Positions 1-8,895 of a stretch of 31,385 nucleotides of DNA are shown here, one piece after another; position 1 is the first letter of the stretch; the number at the start of each line of letters is the position of its first letter. The position numbers were made by a program, and so were the translations under genes. The notes beneath the pieces were generated by a model. That model had not been told where the DNA came from and did no database searches. It worked only from the letters and a program-made list of their open reading frames with translations. The stretch covers positions 1 to 31,385 of IMG/VR virus record IMGVR_UViG_3300035034_000238; one strand, 5' to 3'. This stretch comes from a virus.

Positions 1-2
1 AA

Positions 3-152
3 ACACTTTCTGATCAAGACACAACTTTATTAGGTGGAGAAGAGCTGCTTGATTATGCGCTTTGGTTAGAGCAAGAGTTGCTCGATTATATGCTTTGGTT
101 AGAGGAAGAGTTGCTTGATCATGCGCTTTGGAGCGACTATCGAGGAATATAA
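3..152 (+). CDS. C-terminal end of a protein with 11-residue tandem repeats (partial, 5' end outside the window)
   Basis: The frame is open from the left edge and ends at TAA 150-152, giving 49 residues. The visible part holds three copies of an 11-residue repeat with consensus ELLDYxLWLEx, encoded by 33-bp units at 42-74, 75-107 and 108-140. The third copy has diverged at its end (SDY) and is followed by RGI and the stop. Leucines and aromatic residues recur on one face and acidic residues on the other, so the repeats probably form an amphipathic helical tail used for oligomerisation or binding; that role is inferred. The start and main domain are outside the window and the family is not recognised. 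Confidence 0.55.
   Translation, partial: TLSDQDTTLLGGEELLDYALWLEQELLDYMLWLEEELLDHALWSDYRGI
42..140 (+). repeat. 33-bp tandem repeat, three units, in coding frame
   Basis: Three adjacent 33-bp units start at 42, 75 and 108. Each opens with GAG CTG/TTG CTT/CTC GAT and contains CTT TGG. The period is a multiple of three, so the frame is kept and each unit encodes one 11-residue peptide repeat. Differences fall mainly at third codon positions and at a few residues (Tyr/His, Ala/Met), which indicates selection on the peptide. Confidence 0.8.
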
Positions 153-248
153 AGAGAGCTGGATCCTTTAAACGCTTAAACTCAATTAATAGAACTGAAC
201 CTTTTTCTTTTCTTTTTTGAGCGAGGGTAAAATATTAAAAATTAAAAG

Positions 249-368
249 GTGACTAAAAACATAATATGCAACGAAAATTGTAATGAAACATTTACCAATA
301 TAGACGATAAAGATATGATATACCTAACACCTGAATACTTTATGCCTATGTATAGGGAACTAACGTAA
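249..368 (+). CDS. Possible small protein, GTG start, 39 aa
   Basis: A frame begins with GTG at 249 behind an A-rich leader (AATATTAAAAATTAAAAG), the type of leader seen before most genes here, and ends at TAA 366-368. The product starts MTKNIICNENCNETF, has two cysteines three residues apart (C7, C11) and is acidic in the middle. It fills what would otherwise be an empty gap between the repeat protein and the 412-864 gene. No family is recognised. The short length and non-ATG start make it tentative; the upstream stretch 153-248 shows only a pyrimidine-rich tract (about 209-229). Confidence 0.35.
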   Translation: MTKNIICNENCNETFTNIDDKDMIYLTPEYFMPMYRELT

Positions 369-396
369 ACATTGCAATGTGGATTATAGATAAAAT

Positions 397-405
397 AAAG
401 GAGGA
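397..405 (+). promoter_or_regulatory. Strong Shine-Dalgarno site for the 412-864 gene
   Basis: AAAGGAGGA lies with its GGAGG core (400-404) seven bases before ATG 412, an ideal spacing. Most other genes in the window start behind A/T-rich leaders with no such site, so this stands out and fixes the start. Confidence 0.75.
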
Positions 406-411
406 CACGAT

Positions 412-864
412 ATGAAAAAAGAAGTAAAACTGGAAGTAGGTAAGAGCTACAGAAATAGAATGGGTACGGTCGTTAAGATTGTGAGTAAAAATGAAGGTCC
501 CTTAGATCATTACCCCTACGTCAGCGATAAAGGAGAGTATTTTAAAAGCAATGGTAATAACTTTATTTATGAAAATCTGGAAGACCTAATAGAAGAAGTT
601 GTCTCTGAGCCCATACGTGCAATAAACAAAGATGAAACTTGGCTGAACACTCACTACGAGGTAGTGGCTGCTATGGAACAAGCATTATCAGAAGGCCATA
701 AGAAACTTACAGCGTATTATAACGATGGCGGTACGATTGCTAAATGGAACTTAGCTAAGGGGATAACCAGCAAGTTCGAGGACTTCTACGCAGGTATTCT
801 ATGGAATGGGGAGTTTTTGGAAGCTATTAATGAATTCGTTCAAGAAGAATTGAGTGAACTATAA
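412..864 (+). CDS. Unknown phage protein, 150 aa
   Basis: The ATG at 412 is fixed by a consensus Shine-Dalgarno site seven bases upstream. The N-terminal part (residues 6-26, GKSYRNRMGTVVKIVSK) looks like a small beta-rich, KOW- or SH3-like segment. The rest is predicted helical and acidic, ending QEELSEL. There is no signal peptide, membrane segment or catalytic motif. It lies directly upstream of the giant polymerase gene with a 51-bp gap. No function can be assigned; a small host-takeover or regulatory protein would suit its strong initiation signal, but that is inference. Confidence 0.75.
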   Translation: MKKEVKLEVGKSYRNRMGTVVKIVSKNEGPLDHYPYVSDKGEYFKSNGNNFIYENLEDLIEEVVSEPIRAINKDETWLNTHYEVVAAMEQALSEGHKKLTAYYNDGGTIAKWNLAKGITSKFEDFYAGILWNGEFLEAINEFVQEELSEL

Positions 865-915
865 CTTACTTAGTTTAAAAATCATTAACTTTGAGCTAAA
901 CTTAAAATATTCATT

Positions 916-3900
916 ATGAAGTGTAAGATAACAGTTACTGGCTCAGACGCCCAAAGATTTAAAAATCTTAGTGATAAGTTCGGAGGCAGAGCCGCGCTGG
1001 AAACTCTATTAGAGAATGATGGCACAAACACTATTGACGGATTTATATCTGATGTAGAGGAAGGAAATAGGATTAACGCTTTATCATATTTTACACTAAA
1101 TAATCTAATTGCATCAGAAGGTCTTTCATCTTTGGATCTTAGGTCTAAATTTATAGAGTCAGACAAGTTTAATAACGCTATGAGAGCAGCGAGAGAAAAT
1201 CTTGTGGCTATTATGGAAAATAACCTAAGTGAGGAAGAAGTATCAGAAGATAACAGACGTATTGCTTCCAGGGCTTTTGTTGCATACATCAATTTTGGTA
1301 AGCTTATGCCTAAGATACAAGCTAGATTTGAAGCCTTTGGTCTAACTGTAAATGAACTTAACCAGAATTTTGAGGAGATTATAAGAAATGAGGGTGAGAT
1401 TTCTAATAACAAACAACACATTTATAGCCAATCTTTTATGGAAAGAAGTCCTCTTGATTCCACACCACCATCTGTAAAGTTGTTTTTGGCCACGAGGGCT
1501 AAGCAACAATTAAATGCCGACGGTACACCAATACCTATTCTTGATGATATAGGTATGCAAGTACCTGTAGATTTTGATGCTTTGTATTCAAGAATTAGTA
1601 AAGGTTTAACTGATCTGCACTCTTATGAAGAGATGATCACCAAGTTAAAGGAAATGTCAAAGAATGATGCTGAAATAAGGTCTGTACTTGATACTATGAT
1701 TGATGGAGATCTTGATAAGCACGGTATAGAGTTTAAAGGAGTTAAAACTAAACCATTTCAGAATGCATTCTTTAGTTCTATGGCTAACACACACTATGAC
1801 TTTATGACTTTAGCAATAGATAAAGACTATGGATCTGAGATAGAAGGCTCAAAGAAAGTATCTATGTTAAGGACTAATAAAAGATCCCTGGATAGAGCTC
1901 TTAGAAATGAATGGGCAGCTAATTCAATGAAAGTTTCCAAATTACCTCTTGCTACACGTCAAGGTCTCTGGGATACACATGTACATAAAGTATTTGACTC
2001 TTCTCAAAGTGCAACTACTCCTGCAGAAAAACGTAAAATGAAGTCAGACTTTAGCCTTAAATTAGATAACGTTAATGCTAAGAGTGTGTTAGTAGACGTT
2101 TCAAATATGCTTGCTTTATTAGGTATAAATGTAAGTCCTCAGGCAGTTGATATTCTAAGAACTACTTTAAACAATAAGAAGCCAGGTGAGTTTAAAGCAT
2201 TTGTACAGTCACGATTGTATAATTTAGGTAAAGCATACTATAATGAAAATAGAAATATATTTGAAGACGAAAGTGGAACTATAACTATTCTTGCTACAGC
2301 ACAAGCATCTTTATCTAGTGAATTAGGTGTACAAGCTTTTATGAACGGAGAGAATAATATTATTTATCCTATTAATAGGCCAACATTTGCTAAAGAGTGG
2401 TTTAATAACATGAAGAATAAGACAGATGTACTTACAAGACTGTCTTTAGATCCATTCTATAGCGGATTTAAAATTGTACAGGATTTTAACCAAGCTGAGC
2501 ACGGCATGGAGATGATATCATTTGATACTATTACAGATAATTCATCAGGAGTAGCCACTAGTTATTCAAGTTTGGATCCTGTGTCATCAATGGCCTCTAG
2601 GTTTAATTTCTTCTTGAATTACGATGCTAAAGGTAGAGTCGGAGCACACACAAACAAATTTGGGTGGTTCCTAGTCCCTACACCAGCAGATAGATCAGGT
2701 ACTCAAGTACTTAAGATGAAACTTATTGGAGATGGATCCTTAATAAACAAGTATTCTGTATTTAGTGAAGCTGCTGGGTATAAAGATTGGGCTGTAAACT
2801 CTGCCAAAGCTGAGTTTGAAAGAATAAAGTTGGTTTTTCAGGAGTATAACTCAACAGAAAATAAAAAAGAGCTTGTTAAAAACTATCATTACACTGAAGA
2901 AGAAGGAGTTGAAGGAACAAAATTAGGTAATGGAGGATATTTCCAGAACTTTACTGAGTTAAACAAATTCTTAGTAGTAAAGGATGGTATATTACAAAAT
3001 ATTAATTTTGAAAGTCCTGTAATTCTACAAGCTCTTGAACAATCACTTAATGATCAAATAGCTGCTGATATACGTCATTTAGGGGAGATTGGTTTCTTAA
3101 ATACCGTTGAGGGACAAGCTGTAGTTAAGGAACAATCGCTTACAGGAAATAACAACAATAGTGATATTTCAATTACTACACCAGAACAATCTAAAATCAC
3201 TAGTATAAGATCTACAGAGCATGCTAATAACTTGCTATCCAATGGAGGTGTAGTCACTGAAAATAATCTATACAAGTTTTTAATAAACTCTTATGTAGCT
3301 AATCAGGAATTATCTGCATTGTTTCATGGTGATCTTGCAAATTTCACTGCAAAGGAAACTACTATAGCAGATTATAAAGGAGACCCAACCACAGTCCAAC
3401 TCGCTAGTTATAATAATGCTAATAAAAGATCAGGTCTTGCTTACACTCCTGGGAAAAAGGGTAGGGTAGGACTTGGAGGAATGAATGCTACATTTAATGT
3501 GTCATTTGTGGCGGATGTAAGGTCTGTATTAGGAGGAGATATTTACAATGATGTATTGAATTCTCTTTCAGAAGACCATAGATATGGCAGGAAACAAGCA
3601 GAGAAATATGGTAAAACCAATTCCACTGATGGTCAGGGATTAGCATCATTATATAGGTATGCAGATATCCTTAACGGTCAAGGGCTTCTTACTCCTTCTA
3701 TGTTAGAGACACTAATTGAGTTAGAAAAACAACCTGAGAACATAAACTGGTCCAAGGTAACTGAAAAATTGGTAGCTGTAAAAGGATTTTATCATGCTGT
3801 AGAGTTTGATCCTCATTTTGGTAGGGTAATGACAAAGAATTTAAAATACTCATTACTTCCAGTGTTTCCTGCAATGATGAAAGGAAACACAGCATTACAA

Positions 3901-6900
3901 GATCTTTATAATAAGATGATAGCCTCTAAAGCAGATGAGTTAGTATTTGAAAGTGGTATCAAAATGGGTGCGTATAACCTTAATCAAGTATCTGACCCTA
4001 CGTTTTCTATTGTTGCTCTTAACAACGAGAACTATCGTATTCCTCAAGAAGTTCCTTATAAGGACAAGGTAGAAGAGAATTATGGTAGTCAAATTCGTAA
4101 GTTAATAGAGGGTAATTTAGTGGATGATGCAGACTACAATGGGAGATCTGGAGAAAGTCTAAGATCTATTTACAATCAAGCTCAAAGCTTGAAGATTGAG
4201 AATTCATTTAAAGATATGCTTAGAACACTTGCTACTGATGGTAAAATTGATATCGAGAAAGTAGCCAAGAGAATCTTAAGAGATCTTGCCAAAAACCAAT
4301 ACAAGAGTGATTCAGAGTTTATTAACAAAGCTTTAGAAATAATTACAACTGAAACAGGAGCAAAGGATACTCGTATTCCTATGTCATTTCCTGCAATTAA
4401 GTATAAAGCTGAATCGGCTATGAATACTATGGTCAAAAAAGCTGTTCATAGATTGTCTCTCCCTGGTTTCGTAGGAGTAGTTTATTCTTCCTATGGGATG
4501 GATGAGAAGCAAATAGGTTTTGATAAATCACTTAAGTTTGTGCGTAAAGGTCCAGACGGTAGAACACTGCCAGCTCAAGTAAAAATGAGCCCCCAGTATT
4601 TCCTCGGAATCCTTAGAAATAAGATAAAAGACATTACAGGTGAGATAGCAGCTATAAATAATGATGTTTCTGTTAGGAAAATGCAAACAGAGATTGCTAG
4701 CATTAGATCAGTTATACAGGAAATGGAGAGAGGTGAATTTGATATTAAAAGACTTCCAGCTAAATTAAGACAGGCAGTCATATATAGGATTCCTACTCAG
4801 GGTAAAAACTCTATGTTACCTGTAGAAATTGTTGCATTTACACCTGAGGCATTTTCTACATCTATCACCTTGCCCTCTGCTATTGTTACACAATCAGGTA
4901 TGGACTTTGATATTGATAAGGTGTATGTAGAATCAAGACATTTCACTTACAGTAATGGGGAATTCTCTGTTGCTCAAAGTAATTTAAGTACAGCAGAGGG
5001 AATTGATAACACCATTATAGATGCTCACTATGATGTTCTTACATCACCTCAACATTTCAGTGAGTTGGTGACACCCAATAACTCTGACACATTAGAGGAT
5101 TTATCTAAAGAAATCTCAGGTATTTATGATGTTAACACTGAAGGAAGAAAATGGAGCTCAGTATCAACTCAGGATAGTTTTAGGGACAGAAGTCAATCAG
5201 CAGAAGTTACTTTAGGAGTGTCCTCCAATGCTAATACAGCACATGCTATATATCAAAGCTTAGAAGTTACAGTAAAAAATAGACTAGAAACTTCAAATAA
5301 TGTTGATCTAAGAAGAAGCACAGAACAAAATGAAGCTAAGAGTAGAGAATCTTCCTATGGACCTAAGATTGATTATGGAAGATCGTGGAGTGAGTTACGT
5401 AGTAAGAAAGTATATACTACAGCAAAAGATGGCACTCTGTTAGTAAATACTATGAGAACGAGTAATAGAGAAGGAGGAGCACATGCACATTTTGGAAACC
5501 CATTTACAGAGAATATTCTTGCTGCTAGTAGAAATAGTTCTCTTATAAAATCTGACTCAGTTTCAGAAGCTATTGATAGATATGAGAAGTGGATAAAAGG
5601 GGAACCTATTACTGGTTTAACTACAGAACAGGAAGCAACATTACAGGGCCATGAAAATCAGAAAAAATGGATAGTGAAGGAGATATCCAATAAAAAAATG
5701 ACAGCTGCTGTACTTATGTATGACTCATCATTAGCTGGAAGAGGACTTGGCACACATGCAGATGTCCTTCAAAAGGTCATTGCTGAGAATAGTGGCATTA
5801 ATAATATGACTAACTCTTCTGGAGCAGAAGCTACAAATGTAGTAAATGTTTACTCTTCAGACAGTGAAGCGTCTAGTCTATCTAATTTTGCACCTCGTCC
5901 ATTTATGTTAGGGGATTTCGTTACATACCCAACTGTAGAACATGCGTTTCAAATGCAGAAAATAGAAGACTCCAGAGGAGTATATTCTGAAGATCAAAAA
6001 TATATTCTTAGAGAAAGAATGTTAAAAATGACTGCTGCAGAGGCTAAAGTGGCCGGAGCAAAAGTAAAAGGATTAGACTTAAATTATTGGGATAAGAACT
6101 CATCAGAGTTACTTAAAATTATTATGAGAGCTTCATTTGATGCTAATCCTAGCGCTGTTACCAGACTGCTTGAAACTGGAGATGCAGCTATCTCCCATAA
6201 AGACAGTAGTGGTAAAGAGCAGGATAAAGGGCAATTCTCAAGACTTCTTATGGAATTAAGAGAAGAGTATGGCGGTACTGGTGTAGTGCAGCCTGGTATA
6301 ACTACACCTACGTTTACACAGGGCGGAGCAACACAGATTAAAAAAGATACAAAACCAGTTGCTACTGATAAAAAGGGTGTTCTTGTCAATGGAGAAAGAG
6401 TTAGAACTTTAGGAGAGATTTATACAAACTCTGATAAAAAGAGAAAGATTTCTGATGATCATATTGAGACTCAGACTGCGGCTGTGGATAACCCCACACT
6501 GCTTGGATCATTAAACATTAACCCAGCTACAGGAGCAGCTTATTTCTTTATGATTGAGAGTGGTGCCGGATTGAACTATGCAGTTAAATTGATAAATACC
6601 CCTATTATAAGGGAATTAATTAGAAGAACCAGAATCAATGAAACTTCAATGGGTAAAGAAGGAGCATTCTCAAATGCTATGAGTGATTTAGCTAAGGAGA
6701 GAGGGTTTGATATTGAAAAAGAATTTAACACAGATTCTGATGTTAAGGAAAATGTACTTGATAGAGTTCTTGGTCATGCCAGAGAAGGTAAAATGCAAAC
6801 AATGCATGATCTGAATATTTTAAAAGCGTACATGACTTTCAGACATTACGGAAATGAATTAAATACTTTTCAGAAAGCGTTAAGAGCAGACGTTATTGGA

Positions 6901-8097
6901 ACAAGACAGACACAAGCGGCTAACATCATTGCTACGCAAGATATAGCCAAGGTGAAAGGAACATACTCAAGTGAGAATATCCCTGAATCTGAAATTGGGT
7001 TTCAAGTACAAGCGTTTACTTTTAATAAGTCAAAGTATGATAGTCACTCATTAAAAACATTTGAGGAGTATGGATTACATAAAGCTATAGATATAGTAGG
7101 TACTTATGTTGCAGATTCATCCAAAACGTTTAGGGATGTTCTTAGCCAACTAAGAAAAGATTTCGGTGGTCAAATGACTGACAGAGATGCAAGGATAATA
7201 GTCAATGACTTTTATACCTACATATTTGCCAACAAAAGAGCACATATGCAGAAACTAAGTGTTATTGCTAAAAACTCTCCTGAAACTGTAGTGCAAATGA
7301 TGATGGGTGATAATTCTGTAGGAAAACAGGTATTAGAAGCTAAATTGATTGAAACACAAATGGCTAGGGAGGATGTATCTTTCATACCTAATCAGCTTCT
7401 ATCATACTTGTCAGTTACACCAGACAATGGAAGAACAGGCTATGACACAGTGTCATTTAACAATTCTATATCAAGAGCTTTGTCCACTGACCAGAAGACA
7501 ATGTTTGCGAATGAATTTGAGAGTTTATTATACTATGATAAATCCTCTAATACAGACACAAACTCGTTCTTTAGAAACCTGGGTGTTCAATTATTTGCAT
7601 TAAATTTCTTTACAGAGGGATTTTCAAGAGGTATCAACTCATACAGTGAGTTTATACCTATTACAATGTATGAAGATTTTCGCGAGACAGGCGGAGAGAG
7701 TCTTGTAGAGTACTTTAGAGATATATGGCCAGACTTTAAGAACACTGCCAATTTCACTACTGAACATTTCAAGAAAATGGTATTAGCCAACAGAGCGCAC
7801 GAACTTACGAGTTTAAAAGACCTAAGAAAGATGTCTAAAAGTAATATTACTAAGTATTTGGCACAAAATGCAAATGTGAATGTATTTCTCATGAAATTAG
7901 GTGATACTGAAGTAATAGGGAAACGTCTTGATGAAGAGGGTAATTATACTGGAATTATTAAGCTTTTAGGAACCAAAGGATGGAGAGTAGATTATCAGGC
8001 CGACGGTGCTGTAAGTCAGGTTTTATCCGCTAATAAGGTCCTTATACAGGAAAAAGCACGAAAAAATGTCCAGGAATCGAGAAATAGTAAGTGCTAA
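916..8097 (+). CDS. Giant single-chain DNA-dependent RNA polymerase-like protein with inserted DUF4326-like and NADAR domains
   Basis: The 2393-residue protein carries DFDID at 1330-1334 within SGMDFDIDKVY. This form of the double-psi beta-barrel metal-binding loop is described for single-chain polymerases of crAss-like phages and is related to NADFDGD of cellular RNA polymerases. RIPTQG (1291-1296), GVSSNANTAHAI (from 1434) and the VDNPTLLGSLNIN segment (from 1857) look like further family segments. Between the last two sit a DUF4326-like stretch (about 1499-1625: HFGNPF, YEKWIKG, GTHADVL) and a NADAR/YbiA-like domain (about 1643-1786: LSNFAPRPF, YPTVEHAFQ with E1675, TGDAAISH). In the phage family such polymerases can be packaged in virions and injected to transcribe early genes; whether this one is packaged cannot be seen. 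The frame is unbroken. The start follows an A/T-rich leader. Confidence 0.8.
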   Translation: MKCKITVTGSDAQRFKNLSDKFGGRAALETLLENDGTNTIDGFISDVEEGNRINALSYFTLNNLIASEGLSSLDLRSKFIESDKFNNAMRAARENLVAIMENNLSEEEVSEDNRRIASRAFVAYINFGKLMPKIQARFEAFGLTVNELNQNFEEIIRNEGEISNNKQHIYSQSFMERSPLDSTPPSVKLFLATRAKQQLNADGTPIPILDDIGMQVPVDFDALYSRISKGLTDLHSYEEMITKLKEMSKNDAEIRSVLDTMIDGDLDKHGIEFKGVKTKPFQNAFFSSMANTHYDFMTLAIDKDYGSEIEGSKKVSMLRTNKRSLDRALRNEWAANSMKVSKLPLATRQGLWDTHVHKVFDSSQSATTPAEKRKMKSDFSLKLDNVNAKSVLVDVSNMLALLGINVSPQAVDILRTTLNNKKPGEFKAFVQSRLYNLGKAYYNENRNIFEDESGTITILATAQASLSSELGVQAFMNGENNIIYPINRPTFAKEWFNNMKNKTDVLTRLSLDPFYSGFKIVQDFNQAEHGMEMISFDTITDNSSGVATSYSSLDPVSSMASRFNFFLNYDAKGRVGAHTNKFGWFLVPTPADRSGTQVLKMKLIGDGSLINKYSVFSEAAGYKDWAVNSAKAEFERIKLVFQEYNSTENKKELVKNYHYTEEEGVEGTKLGNGGYFQNFTELNKFLVVKDGILQNINFESPVILQALEQSLNDQIAADIRHLGEIGFLNTVEGQAVVKEQSLTGNNNNSDISITTPEQSKITSIRSTEHANNLLSNGGVVTENNLYKFLINSYVANQELSALFHGDLANFTAKETTIADYKGDPTTVQLASYNNANKRSGLAYTPGKKGRVGLGGMNATFNVSFVADVRSVLGGDIYNDVLNSLSEDHRYGRKQAEKYGKTNSTDGQGLASLYRYADILNGQGLLTPSMLETLIELEKQPENINWSKVTEKLVAVKGFYHAVEFDPHFGRVMTKNLKYSLLPVFPAMMKGNTALQDLYNKMIASKADELVFESGIKMGAYNLNQVSDPTFSIVALNNENYRIPQEVPYKDKVEENYGSQIRKLIEGNLVDDADYNGRSGESLRSIYNQAQSLKIENSFKDMLRTLATDGKIDIEKVAKRILRDLAKNQYKSDSEFINKALEIITTETGAKDTRIPMSFPAIKYKAESAMNTMVKKAVHRLSLPGFVGVVYSSYGMDEKQIGFDKSLKFVRKGPDGRTLPAQVKMSPQYFLGILRNKIKDITGEIAAINNDVSVRKMQTEIASIRSVIQEMERGEFDIKRLPAKLRQAVIYRIPTQGKNSMLPVEIVAFTPEAFSTSITLPSAIVTQSGMDFDIDKVYVESRHFTYSNGEFSVAQSNLSTAEGIDNTIIDAHYDVLTSPQHFSELVTPNNSDTLEDLSKEISGIYDVNTEGRKWSSVSTQDSFRDRSQSAEVTLGVSSNANTAHAIYQSLEVTVKNRLETSNNVDLRRSTEQNEAKSRESSYGPKIDYGRSWSELRSKKVYTTAKDGTLLVNTMRTSNREGGAHAHFGNPFTENILAASRNSSLIKSDSVSEAIDRYEKWIKGEPITGLTTEQEATLQGHENQKKWIVKEISNKKMTAAVLMYDSSLAGRGLGTHADVLQKVIAENSGINNMTNSSGAEATNVVNVYSSDSEASSLSNFAPRPFMLGDFVTYPTVEHAFQMQKIEDSRGVYSEDQKYILRERMLKMTAAEAKVAGAKVKGLDLNYWDKNSSELLKIIMRASFDANPSAVTRLLETGDAAISHKDSSGKEQDKGQFSRLLMELREEYGGTGVVQPGITTPTFTQGGATQIKKDTKPVATDKKGVLVNGERVRTLGEIYTNSDKKRKISDDHIETQTAAVDNPTLLGSLNINPATGAAYFFMIESGAGLNYAVKLINTPIIRELIRRTRINETSMGKEGAFSNAMSDLAKERGFDIEKEFNTDSDVKENVLDRVLGHAREGKMQTMHDLNILKAYMTFRHYGNELNTFQKALRADVIGTRQTQAANIIATQDIAKVKGTYSSENIPESEIGFQVQAFTFNKSKYDSHSLKTFEEYGLHKAIDIVGTYVADSSKTFRDVLSQLRKDFGGQMTDRDARIIVNDFYTYIFANKRAHMQKLSVIAKNSPETVVQMMMGDNSVGKQVLEAKLIETQMAREDVSFIPNQLLSYLSVTPDNGRTGYDTVSFNNSISRALSTDQKTMFANEFESLLYYDKSSNTDTNSFFRNLGVQLFALNFFTEGFSRGINSYSEFIPITMYEDFRETGGESLVEYFRDIWPDFKNTANFTTEHFKKMVLANRAHELTSLKDLRKMSKSNITKYLAQNANVNVFLMKLGDTEVIGKRLDEEGNYTGIIKLLGTKGWRVDYQADGAVSQVLSANKVLIQEKARKNVQESRNSKC

Positions 8098-8131
8098 ACA
8101 AATTATTAAAGACATGAAAAAAGTAAATTAA
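8066..8131 (+). CDS. Possible tiny basic peptide overlapping the polymerase gene's end, 21 aa
   Basis: An ATG in frame +1 to the polymerase opens 32 bp before the polymerase stop and runs to TAA 8129-8131, three bases before the next ATG. The product begins MSRNREIVSAKQII and is rich in Lys and Arg. The tight spacing would suit translational coupling or reinitiation. It is too short to recognise and may be chance; alternatively a +1 frameshift would give the polymerase this tail. Confidence 0.25.
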   Translation: MSRNREIVSAKQIIKDMKKVN

Positions 8132-8134
8132 ATT

Positions 8135-8572
8135 ATGCTAATACTTACACCTAGTTTTAGGGAAGTATTAGACTTGTTAGGAAAGAATAAATCTTTTATA
8201 GTTACAGGATCATTAGCATTAAAACTTTTAGGGTCGTTAGATAGAATTCCAGGAGATCTGGATTTGATCTCTAACGATCCTTCTGTTTTAAAGATATTAT
8301 CTGATGCATGTAATTTAGACATGACAGATGCATTGGAGATTCCTAGACAGAGTAAATTTGAATTCAATAATGGATTTTCTGTAGATGTATTCAGATACAA
8401 AGATCCATCAATAATTCCTGTTGAGACGGTAACCGTTGAGGGCTACACTTTTAAGGTAACTATACCTGAGTTCGTTTTTAAACGAAAGCTAGAGAACCTC
8501 AGAGGGCCTATTCAAAAGAAAACTGTTAAAGATCTTATTGACTATTTTGATGATATATTATTAACTAAATAA
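8135..8572 (+). CDS. Nucleotidyltransferase-fold protein (MNT/AbiEii-like)
   Basis: This 145-residue protein has the core signature of the minimal nucleotidyltransferase fold. GSLAL lies at 25-29, the first two metal-binding aspartates are D41 and D43 in GDLDLI, and the third is D84 in SVDVF on a following strand. The C-terminal part (VFKRKLENLRG and a helical end) resembles the KxK-containing helices of AbiEii- and MNT-type enzymes. These families transfer a nucleotide to RNA, protein or small molecules, and several are toxins or antitoxins. The substrate cannot be read from the sequence. It is the first gene after the polymerase, 37 bp downstream, and no partner toxin or antitoxin is recognised next to it. 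Confidence 0.7.
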   Translation: MLILTPSFREVLDLLGKNKSFIVTGSLALKLLGSLDRIPGDLDLISNDPSVLKILSDACNLDMTDALEIPRQSKFEFNNGFSVDVFRYKDPSIIPVETVTVEGYTFKVTIPEFVFKRKLENLRGPIQKKTVKDLIDYFDDILLTK

Positions 8573-8583
8573 AATTACACGGC

Positions 8584-8895
8584 ATGGAAGAAAAAGAAAT
8601 TAAGAACAAGCCATATCCTTTTGACGAGGCGGCTTTAGCGTACTCAAAGCTTACCGATAAGGAAGCTAAAGTACAGGTAGACAAAGTAAAAACCAAAATT
8701 AAAGAAATTAAAACTACGGCCGATATAGGGAAAGATCCTAGACTGATGTTTGAACTTCGAGAATTGTATTCTACCTTAGCTTGGTACAGGATGAACAAAA
8801 ACCGATCTAAATTCTTTCGTCTTAGTACTTTAGGCCCGTCTATGAGGAGAGCTAAAAGACACCCAGATGTTAGAAGTACAGCACGTAGAAAATAG
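8584..8895 (+). CDS. Unknown basic protein, 103 aa
   Basis: The N-terminal two thirds are helical and charged (repeated KVQVDKVKTKIKEIK-type runs), compatible with a short coiled coil. The C-terminus is strongly basic (MRRAKRHPDVRSTARRK), which suggests binding to nucleic acid. It ends in TAG and overlaps the next gene by 29 bp. The family is not recognised; its position before the DNA polymerase block suggests a DNA-metabolism accessory, by context only. Confidence 0.6.
   Translation: MEEKEIKNKPYPFDEAALAYSKLTDKEAKVQVDKVKTKIKEIKTTADIGKDPRLMFELRELYSTLAWYRMNKNRSKFFRLSTLGPSMRRAKRHPDVRSTARRK

Noticed and set aside
885-1421. Long minus-strand open frame opposite the start of the polymerase gene
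   Set aside because: It is a shadow of the strong plus-strand gene, with Ser/Leu-rich composition and no leader or neighbour on that strand. The same holds for the other minus-strand frames left of 31,168.
7349-7603. Plus-strand frame inside the polymerase gene
   Set aside because: It is fully nested in the polymerase frame and has off-frame composition rich in His, Tyr and Leu without any motif.
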